Shown here piece after piece: positions 10,530 to 20,332 of a DNA stretch of 64,000 nt. The stretch lies in the NCBI GenBank assembly GCA_027596075.1, contig JADGJC010000033.1:124001-188000 (forward strand). The letters are read 5' to 3'. The notes beneath the pieces are model-generated. The model made no database searches, had not been told where the DNA came from, and worked only from the letters and a program-made list of their open reading frames with translations. The position numbers were made by a program, and so were the translations under genes. The stretch is from Rhizophlyctis rosea. Its lineage: Eukaryota; Chytridiomycota; Chytridiomycetes; Rhizophlyctidales; Rhizophlyctidaceae. The stretch's first letter is position 1. The number at the start of each line of letters is the position of its first letter.

Positions 10530-12422
10530 ATGCACTTGGCGCATATTCAACTGGATGCCTTTAAAGGCTTTCAAAAGACCGATACCTCACCCGCCACTCG
10601 CATCCCTTTGGCCAGTGGCACAACTCTGTTGATTGGGCCCAACCGCTCCGGCAAGACGTCCATTCTGCAAGCGCTGGCCATTGGCGGCTGGGTATGTAAA
10701 GAGAACCGAAAGGAGGACGAAACCTTCGACTCGGGACCCAACACCACCATCAATTCCGCTTTTGCGCCCATACTCGCCGGTTCCATTGACAATGCTGTCC
10801 CGGTCAACTCTCCCGTGACCCACGCTTCCTTCCAAATGAAGTTCAGTGACCAGGCAACCCTGTCCTTGCGCTTCCGAAGGAGTGAGCTTTTTGTGACGGC
10901 TCCCCGGGAACAGGCAACCCCATCACTCCGGGTGACATATGTGCCGAGGGATCTCAGCTTCCCTGGGCAGACAGATGAAAAGAAGTTGTCCGAAGAAGTT
11001 TTGGCAAGCTCATCAACAGTTGCCAACGGTCACTACACAGCAAATTGCTGTGCTTATTTGCAAAAGGTTCTGAAACTGGCTGACTTGGATAAGATGATGA
11101 ATCGGGTGTTTCCTGGAATTGGATCTTTGGAAGTGGTAACATTGAAGAATGTTTTTCGGCTTCGGTTTAAACGTGGGAATGCCGTCTTCCCGTGGTATCA
11201 GGAAGGAAGTGGTGTGGCTTTTGTCTTAACAATCTACGCAGCCATTCTCTACGACTTTGCCAAGCGGTTTGCCAGCATCCAAGATGTTGCAACAGGCACC
11301 GTTTCCAATCCATTCCAATACGTCCATCTCCTTGCCCTCGACGAACCCACATCCCCACTCCACCCTCAGGTCCTTTCTGCCTTCGTCACCACATTGGAGA
11401 CTCTAAAAGTCCAAATCGTCATCGCAACGCACTCGGTCGACTTCTTGCTCGCGAGTTCCACGCTCACTTTTCCCGATCTCCAGTTAATCTCTCTCAGCGA
11501 TAATCCCCCCTTTCCCCGCCGGCAACTCACTGACGACGTCCTCGACTCCCTTGGTCTCCCCTCCAATGCCATTTCCTCCGCACTCCCCGCCCATCCCATG
11601 AAGACCTCGACCCTCGCCTCGCTCGCAGCGTTCAACCGGCTTTTATATGTTGAAGGGAAAAACGACGTAGACATGCTCCGCGTGTTCATGGAAGCGGTTG
11701 ACGAGTATCGCGCTTCGGCGTTTTTCGCCAAAGTCATTGTCGAGTTTTTTTCGACTAGGGAGAGGGTTGCGGTTTACGCCGAAGCGGCACAAAGAATTGG
11801 ATCGATTTTGGAGGGATGGAGGGCGTCGCAAGAGGATCGAGGGAAGAAGCAGGAGGTCGCAGTGTCGGATAGGCTCGGTGTGGTGGTTTTGGTCGATCGA
11901 GACTACAGGCCGGATATACTGGTGAAGTTTGAGGCGGACAAGTTTCAGCAGTTGGTGGGGCAGAGTCCGTATCTGGTCGGTGGTGAAGGATCCTTCTGGT
12001 GTGATTGGGGTCCGGTCGCAGAATGGGAAAATCATTTGGCAGATATGGGAGTGTTGCGGTCGGTTCTACAGGCTGTGGAATCTTCTCATCGGGACAAACT
12101 GGATCAGTTGTTCAAGGAGGCTGCTGATGGTGGGAAGGATAAGCTTGCTGAAGAGTTTGGGCATTATATTACTTTAGCAAAGGGGGATAAGGCGTTTGCG
12201 GCCGCTTTGAAAAAGGCTTCCGCTGGCGATGCGTTGGAGAAGATGCTCCAGGCATTTGAGTTGCGCCCGTCGGCCTATGTGGATGCGAAGCGGTTGCTGC
12301 GAGCGATTGGGTTCAAGGATGTGCAAGCTTGGCGCGATATCGTGATGGCGATCGGGAAGGAGGGGCTATCTGATGATTTGAAGAAGCTGGTGGAGCGGTT
12401 GTTTGTGTGGGCAGGTGTTTGA
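10530..12422 (+). CDS. OLD-family ATPase with TOPRIM nuclease domain (GajA-like), intronless, 630 residues
   Basis: Overcoming-lysogenization-defect (OLD) proteins join an ABC/SMC-type ATPase to a TOPRIM nuclease; in bacteria they act as defence nucleases (GajA of Gabija, PtuA-like and retron effectors). The first in-frame ATG gives MHLAHIQLDAFKGF, a RecF/OLD-like start. Walker A is GPNRSGKT (residues 36-43). A signature-like EGSGV is at about 225-229, Walker B LLALDEP has Asp271/Glu272, and the switch histidine is His301 in IATHS. The TOPRIM part has VEGKND (Glu375, Asp379) and VLVDRD (Asp456, Asp458), the metal ligands of this fold. About 130 helical residues follow. No intron is seen in 1.9 kb. 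Overlap with DUF4435-type AAA proteins is possible. ATPase plus TOPRIM is firm; the function is inferred. Confidence 0.85.
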   Translation: MHLAHIQLDAFKGFQKTDTSPATRIPLASGTTLLIGPNRSGKTSILQALAIGGWVCKENRKEDETFDSGPNTTINSAFAPILAGSIDNAVPVNSPVTHASFQMKFSDQATLSLRFRRSELFVTAPREQATPSLRVTYVPRDLSFPGQTDEKKLSEEVLASSSTVANGHYTANCCAYLQKVLKLADLDKMMNRVFPGIGSLEVVTLKNVFRLRFKRGNAVFPWYQEGSGVAFVLTIYAAILYDFAKRFASIQDVATGTVSNPFQYVHLLALDEPTSPLHPQVLSAFVTTLETLKVQIVIATHSVDFLLASSTLTFPDLQLISLSDNPPFPRRQLTDDVLDSLGLPSNAISSALPAHPMKTSTLASLAAFNRLLYVEGKNDVDMLRVFMEAVDEYRASAFFAKVIVEFFSTRERVAVYAEAAQRIGSILEGWRASQEDRGKKQEVAVSDRLGVVVLVDRDYRPDILVKFEADKFQQLVGQSPYLVGGEGSFWCDWGPVAEWENHLADMGVLRSVLQAVESSHRDKLDQLFKEAADGGKDKLAEEFGHYITLAKGDKAFAAALKKASAGDALEKMLQAFELRPSAYVDAKRLLRAIGFKDVQAWRDIVMAIGKEGLSDDLKKLVERLFVWAGV

Positions 12423-13146
12423 GAGGGGCTTTCCGGAGTTGCATTGGGTTATGTGCCGTTGTTTGCTATAGCTGTAAATATGATTCCCTTTTTTGATCTT
12501 CAAAGAAGTTCCTTCCACCGTTTGCGAAATGAAGGAATCTTGCAAAATACAACTCGGTAGTCTCTTCCCTCAAAACCACAGGCAAATATGCATAGCGGTT
12601 GCCCGTGGTTGGCGGCTGTGAAGTCCTCAAGCTCCCATTACGTAAACTAAAGGAAAACGTGCAACGAGCACCCTAACTGAACCTTCATTGTAACGCTCAC
12701 ACCCAAGACCAAACAGCCAGCCTGCGATGAGGTAATCTTCAACGAATGCCATTTGCATCACATTCGAAGCACCATGCGCAGTTGTGACAATGAAAAGGGA
12801 ATGCTTTTCACATCGCATTCGCCCCCATCGCATCCAAATGGGCAATTGATGGTGGTTCTTCAGCCGTTTCGAGGGACTCGTAGGCTCCAACAGTTACTGA
12901 CAAGTCTGCGTCCACCGCTATAGGCATGTCCGCACCTGTATAAATGCACTGGCATCCGATGTCCGAATGCCACTAACTCTCATGATTATGAGAAGACCAA
13001 GGTCTATCTATGTATGTGGTATTGTCCATATATGATACACGAATGGCCGATGGAGATTTCACAACAGGGCTTTCAGCCAGTGTAAGATAGGTCTGTGGAT
13101 GTTGCCACAATTCTGGGCGGATGTCGCCGCATTCACTGCAGGGCTC
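12423..13146. other. gene-poor stretch after the OLD-type gene
   Basis: About 720 bases with only short frames. Nothing in it matches a family I know. Its left part should hold the 3' end and poly(A) signal of the OLD-type gene; the right part may be more of the decayed MYND gene. Confidence 0.5.
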
Positions 13147-13825
13147 TCAGGCAGTGCAGCAGATGCTACGTGCGAGCTTTTTACATGGGCGAGGTTGCCT
13201 CCGAGTACATGTTGAACACGTTCCGGCCTCTGAAGCTGACAGATGACATAATTGAGCGCCTGCAGGAGGGCTATGGGTTCCCTTTCTGGGGTGGCGAAGA
13301 AGAGCCTGTATGGGCGCTGGAAATGGTTCACCGACACATACAGACACGAGAATTATGGGTGTTTGGCGAACCGGCGACCCTTCACAGAAGAAACCACTTC
13401 GCCCGCCCGACCAACGGTGATTGCCCTTCCGGTATTCAACCATCCCTGCAGTATGTGATACAATATTACTATTTTAGTGCACAAGGAAGTAAGGAATTAC
13501 TTTTAGCGAAAATCCACTCAGCTTGATCAAAAGATACTTACAAATCACGCAATCTCTGGCAGTGTTCCTTGCGTGCATTTTTCCGATCCTTCTTCTGACA
13601 CTCAGCACCACAGTAGTGAGTGCTCTTACAAACCGAAAATTGTTTTTTGCCCTCTTTCGCGCACAGTCACGAGCTCCGCACGGTTCGAAGGCAGTGCAGC
13701 CTCATCCCTCGCATTCCATGATACGTTGGCATGTTTCCAATGTACTTCACAAAGGCGCGGGTAAACGGAGGCTCAATCGACGCAATTCGCAGAAATTTCT
13801 CCATATCCTCACGACCCATTGTCAT
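13147..13825 (-). pseudogene. decayed MYND zinc-finger gene
   Basis: On the minus strand an ATG at 13825 opens a frame with FVKYIGNMPTYHGMRG, then stops. A second frame gives CGARDCARKRAKNNF. A third gives CKSTHYCGAECQKKD followed by KEHCQRLRD, which is the Cys/His pattern of a MYND finger (C...YC...CQ...H..C). The halves sit in different frames and the first Cys of the second pair is missing. A canonical donor (GTAAGT) and acceptor (CTGCAG) then join to more coding-like sequence (MVEYRKGNHRWSG) with the phase off by one. MYND proteins are abundant in chytrids. The frameshifts and the lost ligand argue for a pseudogene. Confidence 0.6.
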
Positions 13826-14044
13826 GACAAGATGCAACGCCGATTGTCATGATATTGGCAACCGCGCAGTCTGATGAACCTTCAAAACAAACAGAATAAA
13901 AGGAAGCCGTAACCTTCACCCGTGGAGAACGCTGTTTTGCTTTGCTTTTTCTTCGCTTTCCTTGGGTGTCACATACCATAGACTAATGATACCCTTATAA
14001 AGATTTCAAAGGGGGTAAATTAAGCGGGAGCAAAGGAAGTGGAG

Positions 14045-15397
14045 ATGTCTCTGAGCAAAGTAGCAACTGGATTTCAGTTTTGCTCCGATGAACAGCGCCG
14101 GGCTGTCGAAACAGCGCTGGGGACCGATGGGAAGGGCGGGAAACCAATCGTGCTCAAGGGCTGCGCCGGGAGTCGGAAGACGGAGACGTTGATCATCATC
14201 GGTTTGAAAAATTTCCTTCCTGGAAAGCGGGTGGTGTTCGTCACGCTTGTCACCAGCGTCACGGTGGAGATCATGACTCGTTTGACGGAACGAATTCCTG
14301 GTTCGTGGTTTGAGAGAAGCAGTGGTGAACGGGGAAATCACTACACGTTGCACACCGGGGATGAGGAAGACGATAGCGTTTCCTCCGGGACTTTGGGCAG
14401 CATCCAGGTCTCAAATCTCGATGCACTCCACTCACGGTTGAGGGCTGCCGATGTGGACATGAGTGATATCGGTGACCAGTACGATCAGAAGGCGCAGATG
14501 ATAGTCGACCTTGACCTGAAAGACGTTCTCCTCCTCGACGGAAAGCCTGCCGACGTCATCTTGTGGGACGAGGCGCAGGATTCGCACCCGTCACGTGCCG
14601 AAGCTCTTGCTCAGATGGTCTCGGGTACGCCGGCGCTGGCGCACGCGGCCGGTGACGTGATGCAGACCATCTTCGACAGCGCCTTGAAGGGTTCTTGTCA
14701 TCCCATGGTGCTCCTTGCACGGAGGTTTTCCAGTGAGCTCGTCTACCAGACCATCTGCTTCCGCTGCCCCTTATCTCACATTCTTGCAAGGAATGAGATC
14801 CTGGGTAAGTACGACGAGAGGCACGGTTGCTTTCCTCTGAAGCCCAGCGATGTGGCGGAGGAAGGCTGGCGGCCGGTCTTCTTCCCTCATGGGCCGTTGA
14901 CGGGCGCAAAGGGGAACTTCAACGCCTCGGTCCTTGCTGTTGTCGTCTTCAACGTCATCTTGCTGCTCTTGGAGATCCTTGCTGATGTCGTCTTCAACGT
15001 CATCTTGCTCCTCTTGGAGAAAGACCCGTCGCTCGCCCTCTCCGATTTTGCCGTGCTGCTGCCTCGGAGCAATGACAATCCAGTTTTCAATCAGATCGAA
15101 GAACGGTTGAACCGACACTTTGATAGGGACGCCGCCATCATCTTGAGGTCAAAGGTCAATGGTGACAGGCAGGGAATCAACTGGGAGCGAGCCAAGACGC
15201 TGAACGCGGTTCGGTTGCTGTCGATCCATGCGGACAAGGGTCTGGGTTACAAGGTCGTCTTCCTCCTTGGGATGACCGAGAGAAGTCTCCCGAAACAGGA
15301 GAGGTTGTTCCACTCCACCGAGCTCATCGACCAAAGCCTACTGAATGTCGGCCTGACGCGCAACTCCAAGTTCAAACCCCGCACGCCTCCTTCGTAG
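14045..15397 (+). CDS. UvrD-like SF1 helicase (GajB-like), intronless, possibly impaired, 450 residues
   Basis: SF1A helicases unwind DNA 3' to 5'; in Gabija a UvrD-like helicase (GajB) partners the OLD-type nuclease GajA. Visible motifs: Q-motif-like FCSDEQRRAVE near the start; Walker A GCAGSRKT (39-46), where the usual Gly before Lys45 is Arg44; Walker B/motif II DEAQD (175-179); an FRCP box after the ATPase core; motif V-like SIHADKGLGYKVVFL; and motif VI-like LLNVGLTR. The frame then ends in KFKPRTPPS only about a dozen residues after motif VI. A 45-base tandem duplication adds 15 residues in the middle. The ORF stays open across 1.35 kb, so it may still be made, but the Walker A change and short end suggest weak or lost activity. 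It runs convergently into the tyrosine-recombinase remnant. Confidence 0.8.
   Translation: MSLSKVATGFQFCSDEQRRAVETALGTDGKGGKPIVLKGCAGSRKTETLIIIGLKNFLPGKRVVFVTLVTSVTVEIMTRLTERIPGSWFERSSGERGNHYTLHTGDEEDDSVSSGTLGSIQVSNLDALHSRLRAADVDMSDIGDQYDQKAQMIVDLDLKDVLLLDGKPADVILWDEAQDSHPSRAEALAQMVSGTPALAHAAGDVMQTIFDSALKGSCHPMVLLARRFSSELVYQTICFRCPLSHILARNEILGKYDERHGCFPLKPSDVAEEGWRPVFFPHGPLTGAKGNFNASVLAVVVFNVILLLLEILADVVFNVILLLLEKDPSLALSDFAVLLPRSNDNPVFNQIEERLNRHFDRDAAIILRSKVNGDRQGINWERAKTLNAVRLLSIHADKGLGYKVVFLLGMTERSLPKQERLFHSTELIDQSLLNVGLTRNSKFKPRTPPS
14931..15020 (+). repeat. 45-base tandem duplication inside the helicase ORF
   Basis: Bases 14931-14975 and 14976-15020 are the same 45-base unit with two differences. 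It encodes VVFNVILLLLE twice and keeps the frame. The first copy corresponds to the helix before the conserved LSDFAVLLPR segment. Confidence 0.95.
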
Positions 15398-15409
15398 TTC
15401 TCCACCAAA

Positions 15410-17227
15410 TTCTTTTTCTCCCTCCCTCATTCCTACAATTTTGCTCCCCAAGACCCTTCCTCCCAACCGAGACCCTCTGAACCGTCTGTTCTATTTGATC
15501 CTCCACCCACGGAAAGATTTGGTTGGCCAGTTCAGCCGGCTGTTCCTTTTGCCCGCGGCTGAGGAAAAACCCTCTCCCGGCTTGGAAACACAGCGATTAG
15601 CACAGTTCAATAAGTAAAGAGCAGGCAAGCCCACCTTCTGGCCAACCACCAAGGACTCATAAAACCTGGAGTGGTAAATCTACGGTATGGGACTCGTTTT
15701 GAGCTGGGTGGCTGGAAGCCGATCCTCCATTCCATGCAATCTGGTCAGAGTCTGCGCCCCCTCGCTCGGCTTCTGGTGCTCCCACCCCGCTCATCAGATG
15801 AGTAGATTTGCTGACATGAATTCCGCATTCCACGAAAGCAGTCCCGTAATGGGGGAATGCAAGGATTAGTGAGTGACACGTTAAACACCGTTTTCATACA
15901 AGACTAAACACTCCCCAAACAAAATCAACGTTGAACATGTCACAGTAGGATGCATACCCAAGGATCGTACGGAATTGTCTGATGGACAGATTTTCTTTTT
16001 GCGAATGCTATGTTCTTGATCAAGTGCAGATAGTACCAGTCTGCGTTGTTCAATACTTCTGGATGGGCGACCTTCGCGCAATGCCACATCCAGAATAGCC
16101 ACATGGCCACTGCTCCAAACGGACATTGTTTCACATCCTTATGGCGGAAACAGGCGCGATATTCCTTCCTCCCATCCTTGTTTCCTTTGGACTGATCGCT
16201 CGTCATTCCAAGGATGACACAACGCGAAGGCCTTTCCTCCGCGTCCTTCCCATAACGAACCCACATGTCGCTGATCTGAAATTTGAGGAGGTCCTGGCCA
16301 CGTGAGATGGTGGCGTGTGCTAACAGAAACGCGGTCCGGTCTCGTATGGCAAGCCCCTGGGCAAGCTGCGGCTTTTGTCGTGCAACCTTTCGCTTTGTGA
16401 TGAAGTAATCACAGACCTGAAGCTTCTCTTCTTCGTTGTACTCGTCATTGATGGTACCTATCCCTTTGTCAACGCATGCCTCCCCATCCGCCTGACGCTC
16501 TTCCTGGTGGTGAGTGATGAGGAAATCGCGAATGACGGAACTGCCCTTGCGGGGGTGAAGGTTGCTGCATTTTTCATGATTGTTGAAAGGGTGTGTATGA
16601 GAGGGTTGCCGAAGTTCACTTACGTGTTTTGACCTTGGGCCTTTTGCAGTTCGTATAGATTCACGATGGAAGCGATGGTCAGATTGATGGTCTTCTTTGC
16701 CAACGCTTTGTATTTGCCGTTTTTTGCTCGATCTGGTTGCCCACCCTTTTGAGAACCTCATTGTAATAGACCACTATTTTGCCGGTGTGAACCAAGTCAT
16801 AAGGGTTGTCCTCCTTGAAAGCGGGATGGCCTGCGCACCACTCTCGCCACTGTTTGATGTTGGTGTCGTACTTTTGTTGGGTGCTTTTGGCCCTGCCGTA
16901 CAGACAGTTGCTCTCGAGCTGACGTTTTATGACGGTTGTCAGGTAATCTGGGTGCGCACGCGGATCACTCTGCGCTTCCCCCTTGACAGCAAGACCATTG
17001 AGCTTCCCGTTGGCAGCACCCATGTCAGTGTCACCATCATCACCGTCGCCATTGTCACGGTCAGCTAGGCCCGACTGGTTGGACAGTGGTATAAGAGGGA
17101 GGGGTTGGACGGTCGCTGTTGCCGCAGTTGAAGGGGTGGGCGAGGAGGGGATAAAGTCCGAAGCTAGCATTGTGTACGCAGGAATTCTGGCTGGGCCGTC
17201 GGTGTGTCGGAACCTAGGAGGAGGCAT
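15410..17227 (-). pseudogene. Crypton-type tyrosine recombinase, decayed
   Basis: Cryptons move by a tyrosine recombinase related to the Ndc10/GCR1-like DNA-binding fold. Read on the minus strand from an ATG at 17227: a Pro/Ser-rich start, then STQQKYDTNIKQWREWC (SAM-like core-binding domain), and after a 59-base intron (16565-16623) the catalytic domain with TISRGQDLLKFQISD (first catalytic Arg) and KDVKQCPFGAVAMWLF. Further on come STHLMSG, where the HxxR arginine has become Ser, then LGGWPEG and IFPWVEDQIE, both familiar C-terminal landmarks. Breaks: the 6-base T run at 16720-16725 (A run on the coding strand) is one base short and shifts the frame, and the C-terminal part is interrupted by stops. 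Family assignment is good; inactivity is likely. Confidence 0.78.
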
Positions 17228-17784
17228 AATGATAATGACTGGCGGGTGGAGCCTCCGTCTGACTTGCTTATCGAAAGGGTGGTTGTGAGGGTGGTTGTTG
17301 GATGAAAAAGGCCTCACAAAATGGTTGTGACAGGTTTGATGGCGTTTTTGCATATGACCTCGTCCCCTCAGTTAATAAAACACCTTCAGACGTGTCACAC
17401 GGCTGTCGGAACCTATGGGCTTGTGGAGGACCAGCCATGATGGGGGGGACCCTTAAGGGCTCACTTCCCGGTAACTAACCCGTCCAGCCTTCCCCGAAAC
17501 ACGGAGGACAATTCCGGGAAACACCCAATGCTGCCAAAAAAGGAGAAAATTGCGTGTTTCCGTGAAGTGTGTGACTCACCGGTTGATCTCCGAGAAACTG
17601 ACAATTTCCGAAATCGCGATCCGGCTTCCAGCCCATTTCTGACCTCCGGGAACTTCAAAAGCTGCCTTGTCAACCGCTCCTTCAAATCGTCACCAGTGTT
17701 CCCACCCTCACTTCTCCCACTTTTGCGAAAAATCGATAGAATAAAGAAAGTGTCAGTGCAACACCACCCCGACATCATTGCAAT
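17228..17784. other. region between the recombinase remnant and the divergent 17785 gene
   Basis: About 560 bases. It should hold both promoters. No terminal inverted repeat stands out; Cryptons usually lack them. One long frame on the minus strand (17461-18006) has no family signal and is treated as chance. Confidence 0.45.
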
Positions 17785-20332
17785 ATGGACGGAGGAAGAT
17801 CGAGAGCTGGGGGACCTTCGCACGATGTTGACGATTGTTACTTTCGTGATCCCTACAGATCTGTGGGTGTTTGGCAATCTTAAAGTAAAATGAACAGTGG
17901 GAAAGCTGACTATCCAGCACTTATGCTCAGCATCACAACCACTTCCTGTATCGCGATACGGGCCATACTCACTGGGACACGTATCAGCAGCCCCCTCCGT
18001 TCCCATGTGAGCAACCGCCTCCGATTGTGTGTATTCGGGAACGAAACATGCAAAAGAGTCAGCAGCGTTTCAAGGAAGCAGCAAGATATGTTGACAATGG
18101 CAGAGTTTTGAAGAGCCGCAAAGTAAAGTTCTGCGTCACTTTGGATTATTCATTGTGGTTGGCGCGTTCCAACAAATATGTTCCACCAGCCCCAACCGCC
18201 TCCCAAGAGTCTCACCAAGGAGCAAAGGCAGAAGGAGGCAAAAAAGGTTAAAATGTACGAGAAAGAGGATGATCGCTGGAACGATTTCGTTGACTATCGT
18301 TGGGATCCGAACGATGGGAATGAGAAGACGAAGCCACAGTGGGCAGAACAAGCGGAGGAACATCTTGCGCGGTTTAGAGAAGAATACGAAAAAGAGCAAG
18401 TGTCAGCAGGGTAAGACCACTGAAAGCTGTCTTCATGCTTTTATGCTTTTGATCACTCACAAAGGAATTCAGGTTGATGCTCAAACGAATCATTCCAATG
18501 ACTCGCTTGGAGTGGGCTATGGATTACGAGCAGCTCATGCCATCATCCCAAAACATGTTCCTCAAGATTCATCAAAAGCAGATACACCAGCTATTCAACA
18601 TCGCCTTGGCTCCGCTCAAAGATGGCTCAACATGGAACGACTGCTTGACGATCGGGCATACATTCACTCGAGCCATTCGGGCGGTATGTCCCCATCGTTT
18701 GTGCTTATGCTTCGTATTGCCGCGTGATAACTACGTACATCTATAGATATACCTCGAAGTGCTGCTGCCTATCATCAGAAAAAGGAATGAGCTTGGAGAC
18801 GTCAAAGTCACTGAGAAGATCAAGGCAGCCATGGTTCCAAAGCAGTGCAAGCTTGGCCAAAAACCAAAACGTCAAGATTGGCAAACGGACAAACCACTGA
18901 TCATTAGCAAGAAAAAGGTAAGACAACTATGATCATCGGAAGGTTCATTGACCGTATATTCAATCAATTGCCTACCCTGCAGAAGGATAAAGTCAAAGTC
19001 TACACGTTGGCCGAATATGCTGAAAATGAAGATGTCGCCCACGCTCTTGCTGTGATTGAGCAAGTGTGAGTAATTACCTCCATGATGAGGTTACATACAT
19101 TCCCGCTTACACCACAGCAGCACAAGCTTCATTGACAGCATTAAAAACGAGCACAAGCGGGTTGGAGCTTTGGACCAGCTCTTTCAAGAGAGTTTCATCA
19201 AACATGCCTGTCAAGGATTTACGGTGCATAAGTACGCGATGACCACTGACAGTGCTCGTTCTCCAAATCTAACTACTGGGATTAGGGATTGTGCAAGCAG
19301 GGCTTCTTTGAAAAGACGTGAGGAATGCTCAAAGATTTTGAATTCTATCAAACCGAGGAGGACACATGGTGAGCGCTGTGACTATGTGATCATGGTGGGT
19401 GATCTTTCATTGACATATGATTTTATGGCATGCACATTGAGCGCCAAGTATAATGGCAGGATGAAACCAGGAGGCTGCCGACGGAACCTTGGGGCCCGGA
19501 ATTTGGTGCGGTGATGAGCATTCATACCCTCGAAAAGAAACATACCAACAGGGAGGCTCAAGAAAACTTTCGTCGCGCCCGCAGTCGGCTGCTCACAGTG
19601 CTGCGAGATCAACATATTGCCCTCGCGTCCCAATGCCCTCCTGAACATGCGCAACGATTTGCCGTTCCAGGATTGCTTGTCGACAACGACAAGTACCACG
19701 TCTTCTTGGTCGCATACGTCGGCCATGGCTTCCACGCCGCCAAATCGCCCGTCAGATTCACAATTCCGGTCTTGCTGAACAAGAAGTTTCAGGAAAAGCT
19801 GTACAAACTTCTCATTGGCGAAAGGATCTTCAGGGTGAGGGTTGAACCAGCTCACATTTTCTCGGTTTGCAAAGCTGATTTGCCTGTTCCATACTCTCAG
19901 AAACTGCTGCAGTGATGTCACAAGAATTACACCCGCATTGTCGACACGCCTCCAGAGGAGTTGAACAACGTCTATACGCCTATAACTGATCCGGGCTCTC
20001 TTGAGCAACTCATGGTTGACTACGAGGATGATCCTAATCTGGCGAACATCATGATTGCGAAGCAAATGGGCCTCACAGTGGAGGGTGGCAGCGAATACCT
20101 CGGGCTCATTCATGGATCGGACTACAACGCTGAAAGTGACGATGAAGAAGTTGACGACGCGGAAGTTGGTTTCGATGATGGCGTTGGTCAGAAGCGCAAA
20201 CTCGATGATGGTACGTTGGAAAACACCAACAAAAGGTCGAAAGGGAACGAAAGGGATCTGTCTGAACTCGATGTGCCGGGAAACACAGACGACGAGGATG
20301 GGGAAGACGATCCGCTCGCGCCTCTTGGATGA
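17785..20332 (+). pseudogene. multi-exon gene of unknown family, divergent to the recombinase, probably decayed
   Basis: Coding-like blocks joined by good splice sites: ATG at 17785 (MDGGRSRAGGPSHD), about 17933-18122, 18190-18410, 18473-18683, 18747-18917, 18983-19065, 19118-about 19378, about 19481-19834 and 19901-20332. The blocks carry an acidic/basic charged domain (RWNDFVDYRWDPN), a helical block (EQLMPSSQNMFLKIHQKQIH), and a block with AQRFAVPGLLVDNDKYHVF. It ends in an Asp/Glu-rich tail with a basic KRKLDD patch, like a nuclear protein. The phase closes for exons 3-6. It fails between about 19378 and 19481, and a TGA at 19913-19915 interrupts an otherwise continuous frame. I do not recognise the family. 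It may be recombinase-element cargo or an unrelated neighbour. Confidence 0.45.

Noticed and set aside
11366..12035. Minus-strand frames overlapping the OLD-type gene
   Set aside because: They are shadows of the codon bias on the plus strand, with no motifs.
12627..12890. Minus-strand frame between the OLD-type gene and the MYND remnant
   Set aside because: 87 residues, no family signal, no splice partner.
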